Of a stretch of DNA of 64,000 nucleotides, positions 55,417-63,996 are shown one piece after another (the stretch's first letter is position 1; the number at the start of each line of letters is the position of its first letter). Source of the DNA: Gordonibacter faecis (GTDB lineage Bacteria; Actinomycetota; Coriobacteriia; Coriobacteriales; Eggerthellaceae); contig NZ_JASJEU010000003.1 in NCBI RefSeq assembly GCF_030077735.1, positions 343,243 to 407,242 of the forward strand, read 5' to 3'. The notes under the pieces were generated by a model. The model did not search any database, had not been told where the DNA came from, and saw only the letters and a list, made by a program, of their open reading frames with translations. Position numbers and translations under genes: made by a program.

Positions 55417-57174
55417 TTACCCTTCCTGCGATTGAACGATGGCGCGATATTCAGAGCACGTCTCAAGCAACTCCTGGTGGGTTCCTGTGCCGACCACGCG
55501 CCCCTCGTCGAGCACGACGATGCGCTCGGCATCCGCAATACTCGATACCCGTTGCGCGATGACAATCTTTGCGCTGTTCGGGGTATCGTTCTTGAGTGCC
55601 CTGCGAAGCTTGAGGTCGGTGGTTGCGTCGAGGGCCGAAAACGAGTCGTCAAACAGGAGTATCTCGGGGCGGCGCACCAGCGCACGCGCGATGGCAAGTC
55701 GTTGGCGCTGCCCACCCGAGAAGTTGTCGCCGCCCTGGGCAACCGGGGAAGCACGCCCGTCTTCCAAGCTTTCCACAAAGTCGGCTATCTGGGCGGTGGC
55801 AAGCGCCGAGCGCATCTGCTGCTCGCTCGCGCAGGCGCAGCCATGGTGTAGGTTGTCGGCAATCGTCCCGCTGAACAAAAATGGCCTCTGCGGCACAAAG
55901 CCTATCCGCTTGCGTAAAGCCGCTACGTTGTACGAGGCGAGGGGCTTCCCGTGGACGAGAATTTCGCCCTCACCTGCCTCAAAAAGGCCCATAAGAAGGT
56001 TCGCGATCGTGGATTTTCCGGAACCCGTCGCGCCGATGATGGCCGTGGTCTCGCCCGGGTTTGCCACGAAACTCACGTTTTCGAGCACCGGTTTCTCGGC
56101 TCCTTCGTAGGAAAAGCCAACCTGCTTGAATTCAACGGCTGGAGGCACGGGCAATAGCCCTTTACTGGCATGTGGCTTTTGCGAAGGACGGTCGCAGGCG
56201 GCTTCGTTTTCGCCCTCTTTGACGAGAGGCGGCTCTTCTTTTTCAAGCACTTCGTTGATGCGTCGCGCGCTCACCTGCGCCTGGGGGATGAAAATGAGCA
56301 TGGCGACGCCCATCAGCAGGTAGCCCAGAATGAGCATGGCGTATTCCACAAGCGCCATGATGTCGCCGATTTCAAGGGACCCCTCGGCCACCTGGTTGCC
56401 GCCCACAAACAGGATCGCGAATGTCGTCACGTTGAACAGCAGCATGACGAAGGGCACAACGACGGCAAATATCCTGTTTGTCTTAATAGCCGTTGCCGCG
56501 TAGTTTCCGGCAGATTCCTCCATCCGCAGCCTATCCCATTCGGTGCGCCGAAACGCCCGGATGATGCGCACACCAGCAATGCTCTCCCGCACCGTGCGGT
56601 TCAGGGAGTCGAGCTGGCGCTGAAGCTTTTCAAAATAGGGAATGACGACCCGCGAGAGAATGAGGAAGACAATGATAATCACGATCATAATACCGACGAT
56701 GCCGGCAGCGAGCACGGAGTCCTTCGAGAACATAAGCGCCATGCCAATGACAACCATGAACGGCACCGGCAGCAACATCTCAATGAAGATGAGAAGCGCC
56801 TGCTGAATTTGGTTCACATCGCTGGTGATTCGCGTAATGAGCGAGGCCACACCGAAATGTCCCACCTCAAGATGAGGCAGTCGATGAACCTTCTCGTACA
56901 GCGCGCACGCCATGTCGCGGGAGACGCCCGTCGCAATGTAGGCGGAGGCATAGGTTCCGGCGAGCGTTGCTACCGCAGAGAGAACGGCGGCACCGAGCAT
57001 CGCAAGTCCGAAGGTCAACACATGATCGAGGTTTCCGGGCACAATGCCGTCGTTAACGATGCTTGCGACAAGTGTCGGCACGAACAGCGCGGCCACCACC
57101 TGCACAAACATGAGTATCACTACGCCCACGCAGACAAGCTTATAGCCCTTGAGAAAACGGAAGAGGCCTTTCAT
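55417..57174 (-). CDS. ABC exporter, fused membrane and ATPase domains (subunit A)
   Basis: 585 residues from ATG 57174 (MKGLFRFLKGYK); this ATG overlaps the marR stop as ATGA. Six membrane helices, then Walker A GATGSGKST, Q-loop GFVPQRPFLFS, signature FSGGQRQRLAIARA, Walker B ILLFDDSFSALD. The residue after the Walker B Asp is Asp instead of Glu, and the switch position reads AQRVSS in place of AHRLS. A degenerate site in this subunit and an intact one in its partner is the pattern of heterodimeric exporters such as TM287/288. An insert rich in Glu/Pro (about 310-345) precedes the ATPase. Confidence 0.93.
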   Translation of the reverse strand: MKGLFRFLKGYKLVCVGVVILMFVQVVAALFVPTLVASIVNDGIVPGNLDHVLTFGLAMLGAAVLSAVATLAGTYASAYIATGVSRDMACALYEKVHRLPHLEVGHFGVASLITRITSDVNQIQQALLIFIEMLLPVPFMVVIGMALMFSKDSVLAAGIVGIMIVIIIVFLILSRVVIPYFEKLQRQLDSLNRTVRESIAGVRIIRAFRRTEWDRLRMEESAGNYAATAIKTNRIFAVVVPFVMLLFNVTTFAILFVGGNQVAEGSLEIGDIMALVEYAMLILGYLLMGVAMLIFIPQAQVSARRINEVLEKEEPPLVKEGENEAACDRPSQKPHASKGLLPVPPAVEFKQVGFSYEGAEKPVLENVSFVANPGETTAIIGATGSGKSTIANLLMGLFEAGEGEILVHGKPLASYNVAALRKRIGFVPQRPFLFSGTIADNLHHGCACASEQQMRSALATAQIADFVESLEDGRASPVAQGGDNFSGGQRQRLAIARALVRRPEILLFDDSFSALDATTDLKLRRALKNDTPNSAKIVIAQRVSSIADAERIVVLDEGRVVGTGTHQELLETCSEYRAIVQSQEG

Positions 57175-57665
57175 AGGTTCCAAGCCTCTTGAGCCGCGTC
57201 TTTGTGCAGACATCCCTGTGCGATTGCTCGCTCAATGGCTTCGGCTTCTTCTTCAAGGAGTTCGATCAGCTTCGTATAGGATTCCTCACCCATATCGGTC
57301 AGCACCCTCTTTTCGAACAGCAGCATGGGTGCAAGGACGTAGTCGGCAAACGCATTCCCCTCTTCGGTTAGCACGATTGGCTTGCTCTTGCGGTTCGCAT
57401 CGTCGCAACGCACCTCGGCAAAACCTTTATCGACGAGGCGCTTCACAATGTTGTTGACTGTTTGCTTGGGCATCTCGTAGGCATCGCATATCTCACTCTG
57501 CGTGATTCCTTCTCCGAACGAGAGGGCATAGAGCACTTTAGACACATACGGATTCAAGCCCATGAGTTTTTCAGCTTTTGCGTATACGCCGTTCATCTGG
57601 CTTAACGCACGCCCCATGCGGATGATCAATTCTTCGTGGCGCTTTTCCATCGTTACGTCATTCAT
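57171..57665 (-). CDS. MarR family regulator
   Basis: 164 residues. Winged helix: GITQSEICDAYEMPKQTVNNIVKRLVDKGFAEVRCDDANRKSKPIVLTEEG, flanked by long dimerisation helices at both ends. First gene of the efflux operon, with its stop codon overlapping the ABC start. Two matching inverted repeats lie 27-76 bases upstream. Predicted repressor of the ABC-ABC-MATE drug-efflux operon and of itself. Confidence 0.92.
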   Translation of the reverse strand: MNDVTMEKRHEELIIRMGRALSQMNGVYAKAEKLMGLNPYVSKVLYALSFGEGITQSEICDAYEMPKQTVNNIVKRLVDKGFAEVRCDDANRKSKPIVLTEEGNAFADYVLAPMLLFEKRVLTDMGEESYTKLIELLEEEAEAIERAIAQGCLHKDAAQEAWNL

Positions 57666-57691
57666 AGTTGATACCGTCCTCTTTATTTATT

Positions 57692-57709
57692 TAGTCCCTA
57701 CAGAGACTT
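57692..57709. promoter_or_regulatory. Predicted MarR operator, proximal copy
   Basis: TAGTC-8 bases-GACTT. Same half-sites and spacing as the distal copy at 57724-57741. It lies 27 bases before the marR start. Confidence 0.6.
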
Positions 57710-57723
57710 ACAAGTGAGTATTT

Positions 57724-57741
57724 TAGTCTTTGTGAGGACTA
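57724..57741. promoter_or_regulatory. Predicted MarR operator, distal copy
   Basis: TAGTC-8 bases-GACTA, a perfect inverted repeat, 32 bases from the proximal copy (about three helix turns), which would place both on the same DNA face. Confidence 0.6.
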
Positions 57742-57832
57742 TTTTGATGAAAGAGCGGTGGAAACATAAGAACGACACAGTGCGTTCAAGCGCAGGGATG
57801 TTGTTCTAGAGTTTTGTGTAAGGGGAAAAGAA

Positions 57833-57861
57833 AACGCCCAAGCTGTCACAACCTGGGCGTT
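57833..57861 (-). terminator. Terminator after tRNA-Pro
   Basis: AACGCCCA / TGGGCGTT hairpin, 8-bp stem; on the minus strand followed by TTTCTTTTC. It lies 84 bases past the tRNA-Pro 3' end. Confidence 0.75.
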
Positions 57862-57945
57862 GCTTATACGCTTCATTTTACGAGGTACTGCCAAACTTCA
57901 TGGCGAAATCAGGTGCAACACTTGATAAAGCGGATTGCGTTGAAG

Positions 57946-58022
<77 letters not shown>

Positions 58023-58057
58023 ACGGCCGATGCGGCGAAGGGTATTATAGCAGAAGT

Positions 58058-58660
58058 TTAGCGATGAGAAGCGAGCTTTGCTTTGAGTTCTCGCAAGGCG
58101 TTGCCGCGATGCGAGACAGCGTTCTTTTCGTCGCGGCCCACTTCGGCAAGGGTACGCTCGCCACCGAACACGTCCGGGAAGAACAGCGGGTCGTAGCCGA
58201 AGCCTTCACTTCCCCGCTCCTCGTGGCCGATGCGACCCTCTACCGTGCCCCGCGCCACCGTTTCGGTGCCATCCTCGTCCACGAACACGAGCGTGCTCAC
58301 GAAGCGACCCGTACGCGCGTCATCAGGCACGTTAGCCAGCGCTTCCAGCAGCTTCGCGTTGTTTGCGGCGTCGTCGCACGGCTCGCCCGCATAGCGCGCC
58401 GAGTGTACGCCGGGCGCGCCGTTAAGCGCGTCCACCTCAAGCCCCGAGTCGTCCGCGAGCGCAGCAAGCCCACCGGACGCCTCATGCGCCGCGCGCGCCT
58501 TGATGCGCGCGTTGCCCTCGAACGTTTCGGCATCTTCCGCCGGGTCGGACTCAATGCCCAACTCACGCAGCGTGCGAAACTCCCAACCGGGGAAATTGAG
58601 CGCCGTGGCAATTTCTGCCACCTTGTGCGCGTTGTTCGTAGCTAGCACCACCGTTTTCAT
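58058..58660 (-). CDS. rdgB: XTP/dITP diphosphatase (RdgB/HAM1)
   Basis: 200 residues. Cleans the nucleotide pool by hydrolysing dITP, XTP and other non-canonical purine triphosphates. N-terminal VVLATNNAHKVAEI, LADDSGLEVDALNGAPGVHSARYAG and SEGFGYDPLFF, plus SHRGNALREL are the family motifs. Full length. 12 bases downstream of murI; both form an operon. Confidence 0.96.
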   Translation of the reverse strand: MKTVVLATNNAHKVAEIATALNFPGWEFRTLRELGIESDPAEDAETFEGNARIKARAAHEASGGLAALADDSGLEVDALNGAPGVHSARYAGEPCDDAANNAKLLEALANVPDDARTGRFVSTLVFVDEDGTETVARGTVEGRIGHEERGSEGFGYDPLFFPDVFGGERTLAEVGRDEKNAVSHRGNALRELKAKLASHR

Positions 58661-58672
58661 ACGTGCCCCCTC

Positions 58673-59599
58673 CTACGCGTCAGCCCAGTTCACGCGCGCC
58701 ACCGCGTCGATGGGCTCGCGGAACACGCGGCTGCCAAAACTGCGAAATTCGTCGATGTCGTTTCCCGTGGTGAAAAACTCGTAGCGCGCCTCGTGATCAA
58801 CGCTCGCACACGCGCCGCGGCTGGCCAAGATATCGGCCACATCGCGCGCCGCCTCGGTCGATGATGAGATCAGCTTCACATCGCGCCCCATCACGCTCCC
58901 AATAAGAGCCTTGAGCAGCGGAAAGTGCGTGCATCCCAACACGAGTGTATCCACTTCGGTGCGCCGCAACGGTTCCAGGTATTCGCGCGCAATTTCCTCG
59001 AACGCCGGGCGAATATACACCTTCGACGCAAGCGACGTGTAGTTTTCCAGCGGCCCCTCGGCCATGCGAATGCCCTGCTCGGCAATTTCCACGAAGCGCG
59101 GCGTGGCTGTGGAGAACACGGTAATACCCGCGTCGAGGTGCCGAATAGCGCGCGTGTAGGCGTCCGATTCCACCGTGGCCTTCGTCGCGATTACTCCCAC
59201 TCGATTGTTGCGCGTGGCATGCGCCGCCGCGCGGGCGCCCGGCTCCACCACGCCGATGACCGGCACGGGAAACGTCTGCTGCGCATGCGCAAGCCCGGCC
59301 GCCGTGGCCGTATTGCAAGCAATGACCACCATCTTCACGCCGCGCTGCACGAGCCAGCCACCAATCTGTTGCACGAAGCCGTCCACTTCCTCAAGCGAGC
59401 GCGGCCCGTAGGGACAGCGCGCTGAGTCGCCCAAATACACAATGGACTCGCGCGGCAGTGCCTTGGCAATCTCACGCGCCACGGTCAGGCCGCCGAACCC
59501 TGAGTCAAACACGCCGATGGGCGCGTTGTCGAAAGCGGGAAGCGACGGTTCGGGCGCAGCCGCGACCTGCGGCGAGAGCGTTGTCTGTTGAGTTTCCAT
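58673..59599 (-). CDS. murI: Glutamate racemase
   Basis: 308 residues from ATG 59599 (METQQTTLSPQV). Makes D-glutamate for peptidoglycan. Active-site signs: IGVFDSGFGGLTVAREI, YLGDSARCPYG, Cys in VIACNTATAAG and Cys in LGCTHFPLL. An upstream in-frame ATG 15 codons earlier has no ribosome site. The chosen start also lacks one, and a TATACT -10-like box lies 6 bases before it, so a leaderless transcript is possible. A ~20-residue N-terminal extension precedes the normal MurI start. Operon with rdgB. Confidence 0.94.
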   Translation of the reverse strand: METQQTTLSPQVAAAPEPSLPAFDNAPIGVFDSGFGGLTVAREIAKALPRESIVYLGDSARCPYGPRSLEEVDGFVQQIGGWLVQRGVKMVVIACNTATAAGLAHAQQTFPVPVIGVVEPGARAAAHATRNNRVGVIATKATVESDAYTRAIRHLDAGITVFSTATPRFVEIAEQGIRMAEGPLENYTSLASKVYIRPAFEEIAREYLEPLRRTEVDTLVLGCTHFPLLKALIGSVMGRDVKLISSSTEAARDVADILASRGACASVDHEARYEFFTTGNDIDEFRSFGSRVFREPIDAVARVNWADA

Positions 59600-59711
59600 G
59601 CAGCCAGTATACCGAAGCGCATGCCTCTTGTTTGCAATCGACACCGGGCTGCCACAGTTTCTGCTAATCTAGAACATGAGAGAAAACACAAGACAGAGAG
59701 GAAGGCGCACG

Positions 59712-60326
59712 ATGAAAGTTTTGCTTATCAACGGAAGCCCCAACGAGAAGCGCTGCACGTACACCGCATTGTCCGAGGTGGCAAGCGCACTGGAAGCGGA
59801 GGGTGTGGAAACCGAGATCGCCTGGATCGGCCGCGAGCCCCTGCGCGGGTGCCTCGGCTGCAGCGGTTGCGCCAAGCGCGGCGACGGGCGCTGCATCTTC
59901 GACGACGATGTGGTGAACAGCCTCATCGAGAAGGCGGAAGCGGCCGATGGCCTGGTGGTGGGCACCCCCGTGTTCTACGCCGGTGCGAACGGCGCGCTGC
60001 TCGCTGTGCTCGACCGCATGTTCTACGCCGCCTCCGCGCGCCTGCGCTTCAAGCCCGCAGCAGCCGTAGCCAGCGCCCGCCGCGCCGGCACCACGCCTGC
60101 GCTTGACCAGATCAACAAGTACTTCCAGATTAACTGCATGCCGGTGGTGTCGTCGAATTACTGGCCCATGGTGCACGGCCAAAGCGCCGAGCAGGTGCGC
60201 CAAGACGCGGAAGGCCTACAAATCATGCGCACCCTCGGCAAAAACATGGCCTGGATACTCAAGGCAACCGCACAAGTTCCTGCGCCCGAGGTTGAACCAA
60301 AAATCATGACGAACTTCATCCGCTAA
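59712..60326 (+). CDS. NADPH-dependent FMN reductase-like flavoprotein
   Basis: 204 residues from ATG 59712 with GAGAGGAAGG upstream. Flavodoxin fold: phosphate loop LLINGSPNEKRCTYTAL, then GCLGCSGCAKRGDGRC (a Cys-rich segment of the iron-sulfur-flavoprotein type) and VVGTPVFYAGANGALLAVLDR. The Cys spacing C-x2-C-x2-C is closer to the Fe-S type than in the gene at 20663. Likely redox enzyme with unknown substrate. Divergent from murI; possibly co-transcribed with ybaK (48 bases). Confidence 0.88.
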   Translation: MKVLLINGSPNEKRCTYTALSEVASALEAEGVETEIAWIGREPLRGCLGCSGCAKRGDGRCIFDDDVVNSLIEKAEAADGLVVGTPVFYAGANGALLAVLDRMFYAASARLRFKPAAAVASARRAGTTPALDQINKYFQINCMPVVSSNYWPMVHGQSAEQVRQDAEGLQIMRTLGKNMAWILKATAQVPAPEVEPKIMTNFIR

Positions 60327-60374
60327 AAGCGAGCGAGCCCTTCCGTACCCACCCCGTCACCCGAAAGGACCTCC

Positions 60375-60860
60375 ATGGCGAAGGAGCATGACCATAAGAC
60401 GAATGCTGTGCGGGCGCTTGATGCGTCGGGGCTTGCGTATGAGGCGCGGTTCTTTGACTGCCCGGAGGCGCTGTCGGGTACGGAGGTGACGCGCATGTTG
60501 GGGCTCGACCCCGACCGGGTGTTCAAAACGTTAGTCACCCAAGGTAAATCGGGCGAGCACTATGTGTTCATGATCCCCGTGGCCTGTGAACTCGATCTCA
60601 AGAAAGCGGCAGCCGCCGTTGGCGAGAAGGCGATGGCCATGGTGAAGTCACGCGAACTGTTGCCGCTCACCGGCTACGTGCACGGCGGCTGCTCTCCCAT
60701 CGGCATGAAGAAACTCTTCCCCACCACCATAGACGAAACGGCCGCCCTGTACGAACGCATTGCGTTTTCGGGCGGCCGCATCGGCTGTCAGATTGAAATG
60801 TCCCCCGTCGACCTTGCGCGCATCGTGCCACTTGAGCATGCGGATCTCACGGTAGTGTAG
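60375..60860 (+). CDS. ybaK: Cys-tRNA(Pro)/aminoacyl-tRNA deacylase YbaK/EbsC
   Basis: 161 residues, ATG with GAAAGGACC 5 bases upstream. Removes mischarged amino acids from tRNA-Pro. Family sequence: NAVRALDASGLAYEARFFDC, then GLDPDRVFKTLVTQGKSGEHYVFMIPVACELDLKKAA with the conserved Lys (FKTLV), TGYVHGGCSPIGMKK with the GxxSP site, and IGCQIEMSPVDL. Full length. Convergent with the L,D-transpeptidase gene. Confidence 0.94.
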   Translation: MAKEHDHKTNAVRALDASGLAYEARFFDCPEALSGTEVTRMLGLDPDRVFKTLVTQGKSGEHYVFMIPVACELDLKKAAAAVGEKAMAMVKSRELLPLTGYVHGGCSPIGMKKLFPTTIDETAALYERIAFSGGRIGCQIEMSPVDLARIVPLEHADLTVV

Positions 60861-60865
60861 CGCTC

Positions 60866-62632
60866 CTACCAGTGGCTCACCACGGTATCGCCGGACTGGA
60901 TGAGGTTGTAGAGTTCGGCTGCCTTGTACGGAGGTAGGTTCACGCACCCGTGACTGCCCGCGCCATTCGCGTAGAGCGTGCCGCCGAAGGCCGGTTGCCA
61001 GTCGGCATCGTGCAGTCCAATGGCATTGCCCACAAAGGGCATCCAGTACTGCACCGTGCTCTCGTAGATTTTCTTGTTGCCCTCATAGCCAATCAATTTG
61101 GAGGGGCTAGCCTTACCATTCAACCAGTACACACCCACATTCGTATCATGAACACCATCGGGAATACCCGAGATGCAGGGAGATTCCCAAATAAGAGTGC
61201 CCGATTCGTCATAGAAGCGCACGTACTGTTCAGCCAGGTCAATGTCCACATAGCGGTTGCCCCAGTCGCGCGCACCAGCGCCGTTGTAAGCGGTTCCGGT
61301 GGTGGTGCACGGTACTTCCACCGTGTCCTTGCGGCCCGTCGCCACGCCATCCTTCACAATCCCGAGAAGCGCATCGCGATCAACGGACCAGCCATACACG
61401 CCGCCCGAGACCGTAATCACCTTCCCGTCGGGTCGGGTGTAAGTACGCGTGGTGCCCACCGTGTTGCAGGCGTTCACCAGCTCATCCACCCAGGCCGTCA
61501 GTGCGCCTTCGTCAAGCGTCGCCGAAAGGTCCTCCCCCAGGCGCACCCACTGAGCGATAAGCCCCGCGTTCACTTCCCCTGCTGTGGAGCCCGCCATGGT
61601 TAGCACCATGTCAGCCGTGAGCATGGTATTCGCCTTGTCGGTCGCGTGCGCGAGCTTCGCGTCGGTGGACAGCACGGAGGGTTGCTGTAGCTCGGCCTCC
61701 GTCAGCTTCACGGACGGGTTGAGCGCAATCACCGCATCATCGACCGCTTTGATGACCGCATCGTAATCCAGCGCGGTGCCCACCTTTTCAGGCTGCACCA
61801 CAAACGCGGCTTTTGCTTCGTTAAACGCAATGGTGGCGTTCACCGGACCTTCGGCCGTTTTGTTGAATTCGTCCACCGCCGCGCGCACCGCGTCGCCAAG
61901 GCCACTCTCATTGTAGGTAGCGGCAATTTTTTCCGTCTCGTCATGGGCACGCGTGATTTCGAGCGGCCATGCCCAAGGGTTGAGGTCGGCGTGCATGGCG
62001 TCAGTCACCGCCTTGCCATCCAGCTTCATGCCCGCATCTTTGGCAGAAAGCGTGAGCGAAAAGCCCTGGCCGCTCACCTTCAGCACATAATCATCAATGG
62101 CGCTGGCCAGCTGCTGCTGCACCTCGGCCGACGACTTGAAGGACACATCCATGTCGCCCACCGTCGTGCGCGGGAGGAATCGGTCCATGAATACGACAGC
62201 GCCAGCCGCATACACAATAAGCAGCAGGCCCACGAAAATGCCCAGCACGATGCCGACCACCTTGAGGGGCTTATGCCCGCGTGTGGCCTCGGCTTCTACG
62301 TCCACGGGCAGCATGGGACCAGCGGGGACGAACCCCGGTGCGGCCGACTGCGTGCCGCCCGGGTGCGTCCCCACCGGGCGCACCGGTTGAGGCATGACAG
62401 CGGTCTTACCTGCGTCAGGCACCTTTTCAGACGAGGCGGCTTGGTCGGCCTTATCCTTGAGCGCGTCAGGCGTGCTGACAGCAGCCGTGCTGGTCACAGG
62501 TGTGCTGGCAGCAGATGCGCTCGTCACGGGCGCACTGGCCGCAGTAACCTTTTCTTCTTTGGGCTCGCCCTTCGGAATTTCCGGGGCGGCGTGGCGACCG
62601 TGCTTTGGTTTCGTTTTCTTTTTATCGTCCAT
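60866..62632 (-). CDS. Membrane-anchored L,D-transpeptidase (YkuD)
   Basis: 588 residues. A cytoplasmic Lys/Ala/Thr/Ser-rich N-terminal part (1-120), one membrane helix at about 125-147 (VVGIVLGIFVGLLLIVYAAGAV), then a PG-binding type domain (about 160-430; two repeats of the VanW/PG_binding_4 kind) and a C-terminal YkuD domain (about 445-588). Catalytic Cys563 lies in GAGSHGCVNLPPYKAAEL, with the His in IGLHDADW. Cross-links peptidoglycan 3-3 on the outer face of the membrane. ATG start near 62632. Monocistronic. Confidence 0.93.
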   Translation of the reverse strand: MDDKKKTKPKHGRHAAPEIPKGEPKEEKVTAASAPVTSASAASTPVTSTAAVSTPDALKDKADQAASSEKVPDAGKTAVMPQPVRPVGTHPGGTQSAAPGFVPAGPMLPVDVEAEATRGHKPLKVVGIVLGIFVGLLLIVYAAGAVVFMDRFLPRTTVGDMDVSFKSSAEVQQQLASAIDDYVLKVSGQGFSLTLSAKDAGMKLDGKAVTDAMHADLNPWAWPLEITRAHDETEKIAATYNESGLGDAVRAAVDEFNKTAEGPVNATIAFNEAKAAFVVQPEKVGTALDYDAVIKAVDDAVIALNPSVKLTEAELQQPSVLSTDAKLAHATDKANTMLTADMVLTMAGSTAGEVNAGLIAQWVRLGEDLSATLDEGALTAWVDELVNACNTVGTTRTYTRPDGKVITVSGGVYGWSVDRDALLGIVKDGVATGRKDTVEVPCTTTGTAYNGAGARDWGNRYVDIDLAEQYVRFYDESGTLIWESPCISGIPDGVHDTNVGVYWLNGKASPSKLIGYEGNKKIYESTVQYWMPFVGNAIGLHDADWQPAFGGTLYANGAGSHGCVNLPPYKAAELYNLIQSGDTVVSHW

Positions 62633-62982
62633 GTGCTGCTCTCATAAACTCGTATTTCGCATGCTGTTCCAAACGTCAATATCTGTTGCATTGTACCAAG
62701 AGTGTCGTCACACTCTTGTAAACAAAACGGTTCAATGCCGCCGTTTGATGCATACGCCCACAATATTCCCACGACCACCCGCTGAACGCGCCTGGATGCC
62801 GAAAGTTCAACCCACCGCTGAATCAAAGGCCGCTTGACAAACCGCGTGTGCGGGCTAGAATGAACGTTCCGCAGCGCCCCGGCGCGGCGGCGCGCAGGCC
62901 TTCTCTTAGTTGCGCGGAACTTTGACAAGGTGGGGCCGTTACCCCTTCGCACTGCGGACACATGCTCGCGCGCGAATCTTTT
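62633..62982. other. Intergenic region between the L,D-transpeptidase and ssrA
   Basis: 350 bases with no credible gene. It holds the L,D-transpeptidase promoter on one side and a good ssrA promoter on the other. Confidence 0.5.
62834..62861 (+). promoter_or_regulatory. Predicted sigma-70-type promoter for ssrA
   Basis: TTGACA (62834-62839), 16-base spacer, TAGAAT (62856-62861). It would start a ~115-base leader before the mature tmRNA 5' end at 62983, to be removed by RNase P. Confidence 0.65.
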
Positions 62983-63352
62983 GGGGGCGACTGGTTTCGA
63001 CATGGTACGTCTGAAATGAGGAGCAGGTCGTGGTCTCCTCGCCACGTTAAACAGGGGTAACGTCAAATTAATTGGCAAGAATAACACTCAGAGCGCTCCG
63101 GCGCTCGCCATGGCTGCTTAAATAGCGCCTGGCTGTCGGCCTTGGGATGTCCCCGACCCTTGGTCCGGCATTAACTCAGGGGAATGCGCTTGAGCACGTA
63201 GCCAGTATGGCTCAGGCAAAGGTTGAACTGGCTAGGAAGCACAACGCCCGTCGGCGGGCCGCGCGCGACCGAATGCTGAGCGCCGACTAAGCTTGTAGAG
63301 CCTCATGGACGAGGTAGTATGGACCGGAGTTCGATTCTCCGCGCCTCCACCA
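62983..63352 (+). ncRNA. ssrA: Transfer-messenger RNA (tmRNA)
   Basis: One-piece tmRNA of about 370 bases. The 5' end GGGGGCGACTGGTTTCGACA pairs with 3' CGCCTCC; T-arm CGGAG-TTCGATT-CTCCG, discriminator A, CCA encoded. The tag frame runs 63074-63121: GGC AAG AAT AAC ACT and ends in ATG GCT GCT TAA, so the peptide would be (A)GKNNTQSAPALAMAA. The hydrophobic end -LAMAA is the ClpXP recognition type; clpX and clpP are in this window. Rescues stalled ribosomes with SmpB, which is not seen here. Confidence 0.96.
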
Positions 63353-63411
63353 GAGTAGGAAGCGTCGAACTATTCTTCTTTCGGAATGAGTTCGCGCTTG
63401 TGTATAGATTT

Positions 63412-63436
63412 GGGAGCGCCAGATAGGGGCGCTCCC
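63412..63436 (+). terminator. Hairpin downstream of ssrA
   Basis: GGGAGCGCC / GGCGCTCCC, 9-bp stem with a 7-base loop, then ATTT. Short T-run; first candidate end of the ssrA transcript. Confidence 0.55.
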
Positions 63437-63486
63437 ATTTCGCGTTGCAATCATATGACGCTGTATTTTGCGTTTTAAGACGTTTT

Positions 63487-63522
63487 AAGCCCGTTGGGGT
63501 ACTCCGTTACCCTGGCGGGCTT
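63487..63522 (+). terminator. Second terminator-like hairpin downstream of ssrA
   Basis: AAGCCCG / CGGGCTT outer stem with further GGGTA / TACCC-type pairing inside, followed by five T. Better T-run than the hairpin at 63412. Confidence 0.6.
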
Positions 63523-63679
63523 TTTCGTGCCTTAAAACGCCTCTGAGAGCGCCAGAGAAGCAAAGGCGAATGCAGGTGCGCATCTCGCTCTCGCTCGATG
63601 CTGGGATTGGCCGCCCTGCGGGCGGCTGGTTCGGGTCTTGAGTCTGGGTACAGCAGGGGGCGGGCATGTCCGATTTCGG

Positions 63680-63996
63680 GTTCTGACACACTATCGCGAA
63701 AAAATAGTGTGTCAGAACTTTCCCCAGTTTATCGGGGAGTACGGGAAGGTGGTCGATTTCTGACACACTTGCGAAAATTTTAGTGTGTCGGTACTTTTCC
63801 CGTGTTCATCGGGGAGTACAACCATCTGACACACTTGACACACCTTTTTTTGAACTAATGCGCGCGAGAGAAAAAATAAGTATATAGATATATATAGGGA
63901 AAAAAATTCTCTGTACGCGTAGATTGGAAAAATAGTGTGTTTAGTGTGTCAAGCGTCCGAGGAAGCCGATAAATCCTACGAAAGTACCGACACACT
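63680..63996. repeat. Iteron-like array of GACACACT / AGTGTGTC cores
   Basis: Nine copies of the 8-base core in both orientations: 63685, 63706, 63772, 63782, 63828, 63837 (one mismatch), 63934 (one mismatch), 63943 and 63989. The first two form a perfect 15-bp inverted repeat (63680-63694 / 63704-63718). A larger unit with the cores plus ATCGGGGAGTAC (63731 and 63808) is repeated about 77-87 bases apart. An AT-rich tract (63855-63910) lies inside the array. No coding frame. Could be an origin-like iteron set or the operator of a mobile element at ssrA. Confidence 0.8.

Noticed and set aside
63485..63766. Minus-strand frame after ssrA
   Set aside because: Runs through terminator and iteron repeats, no ribosome site, non-protein composition.
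63680..63996. CRISPR array
   Set aside because: Repeats are short, in both orientations and unevenly spaced, with no constant repeat/spacer lengths and no cas genes.
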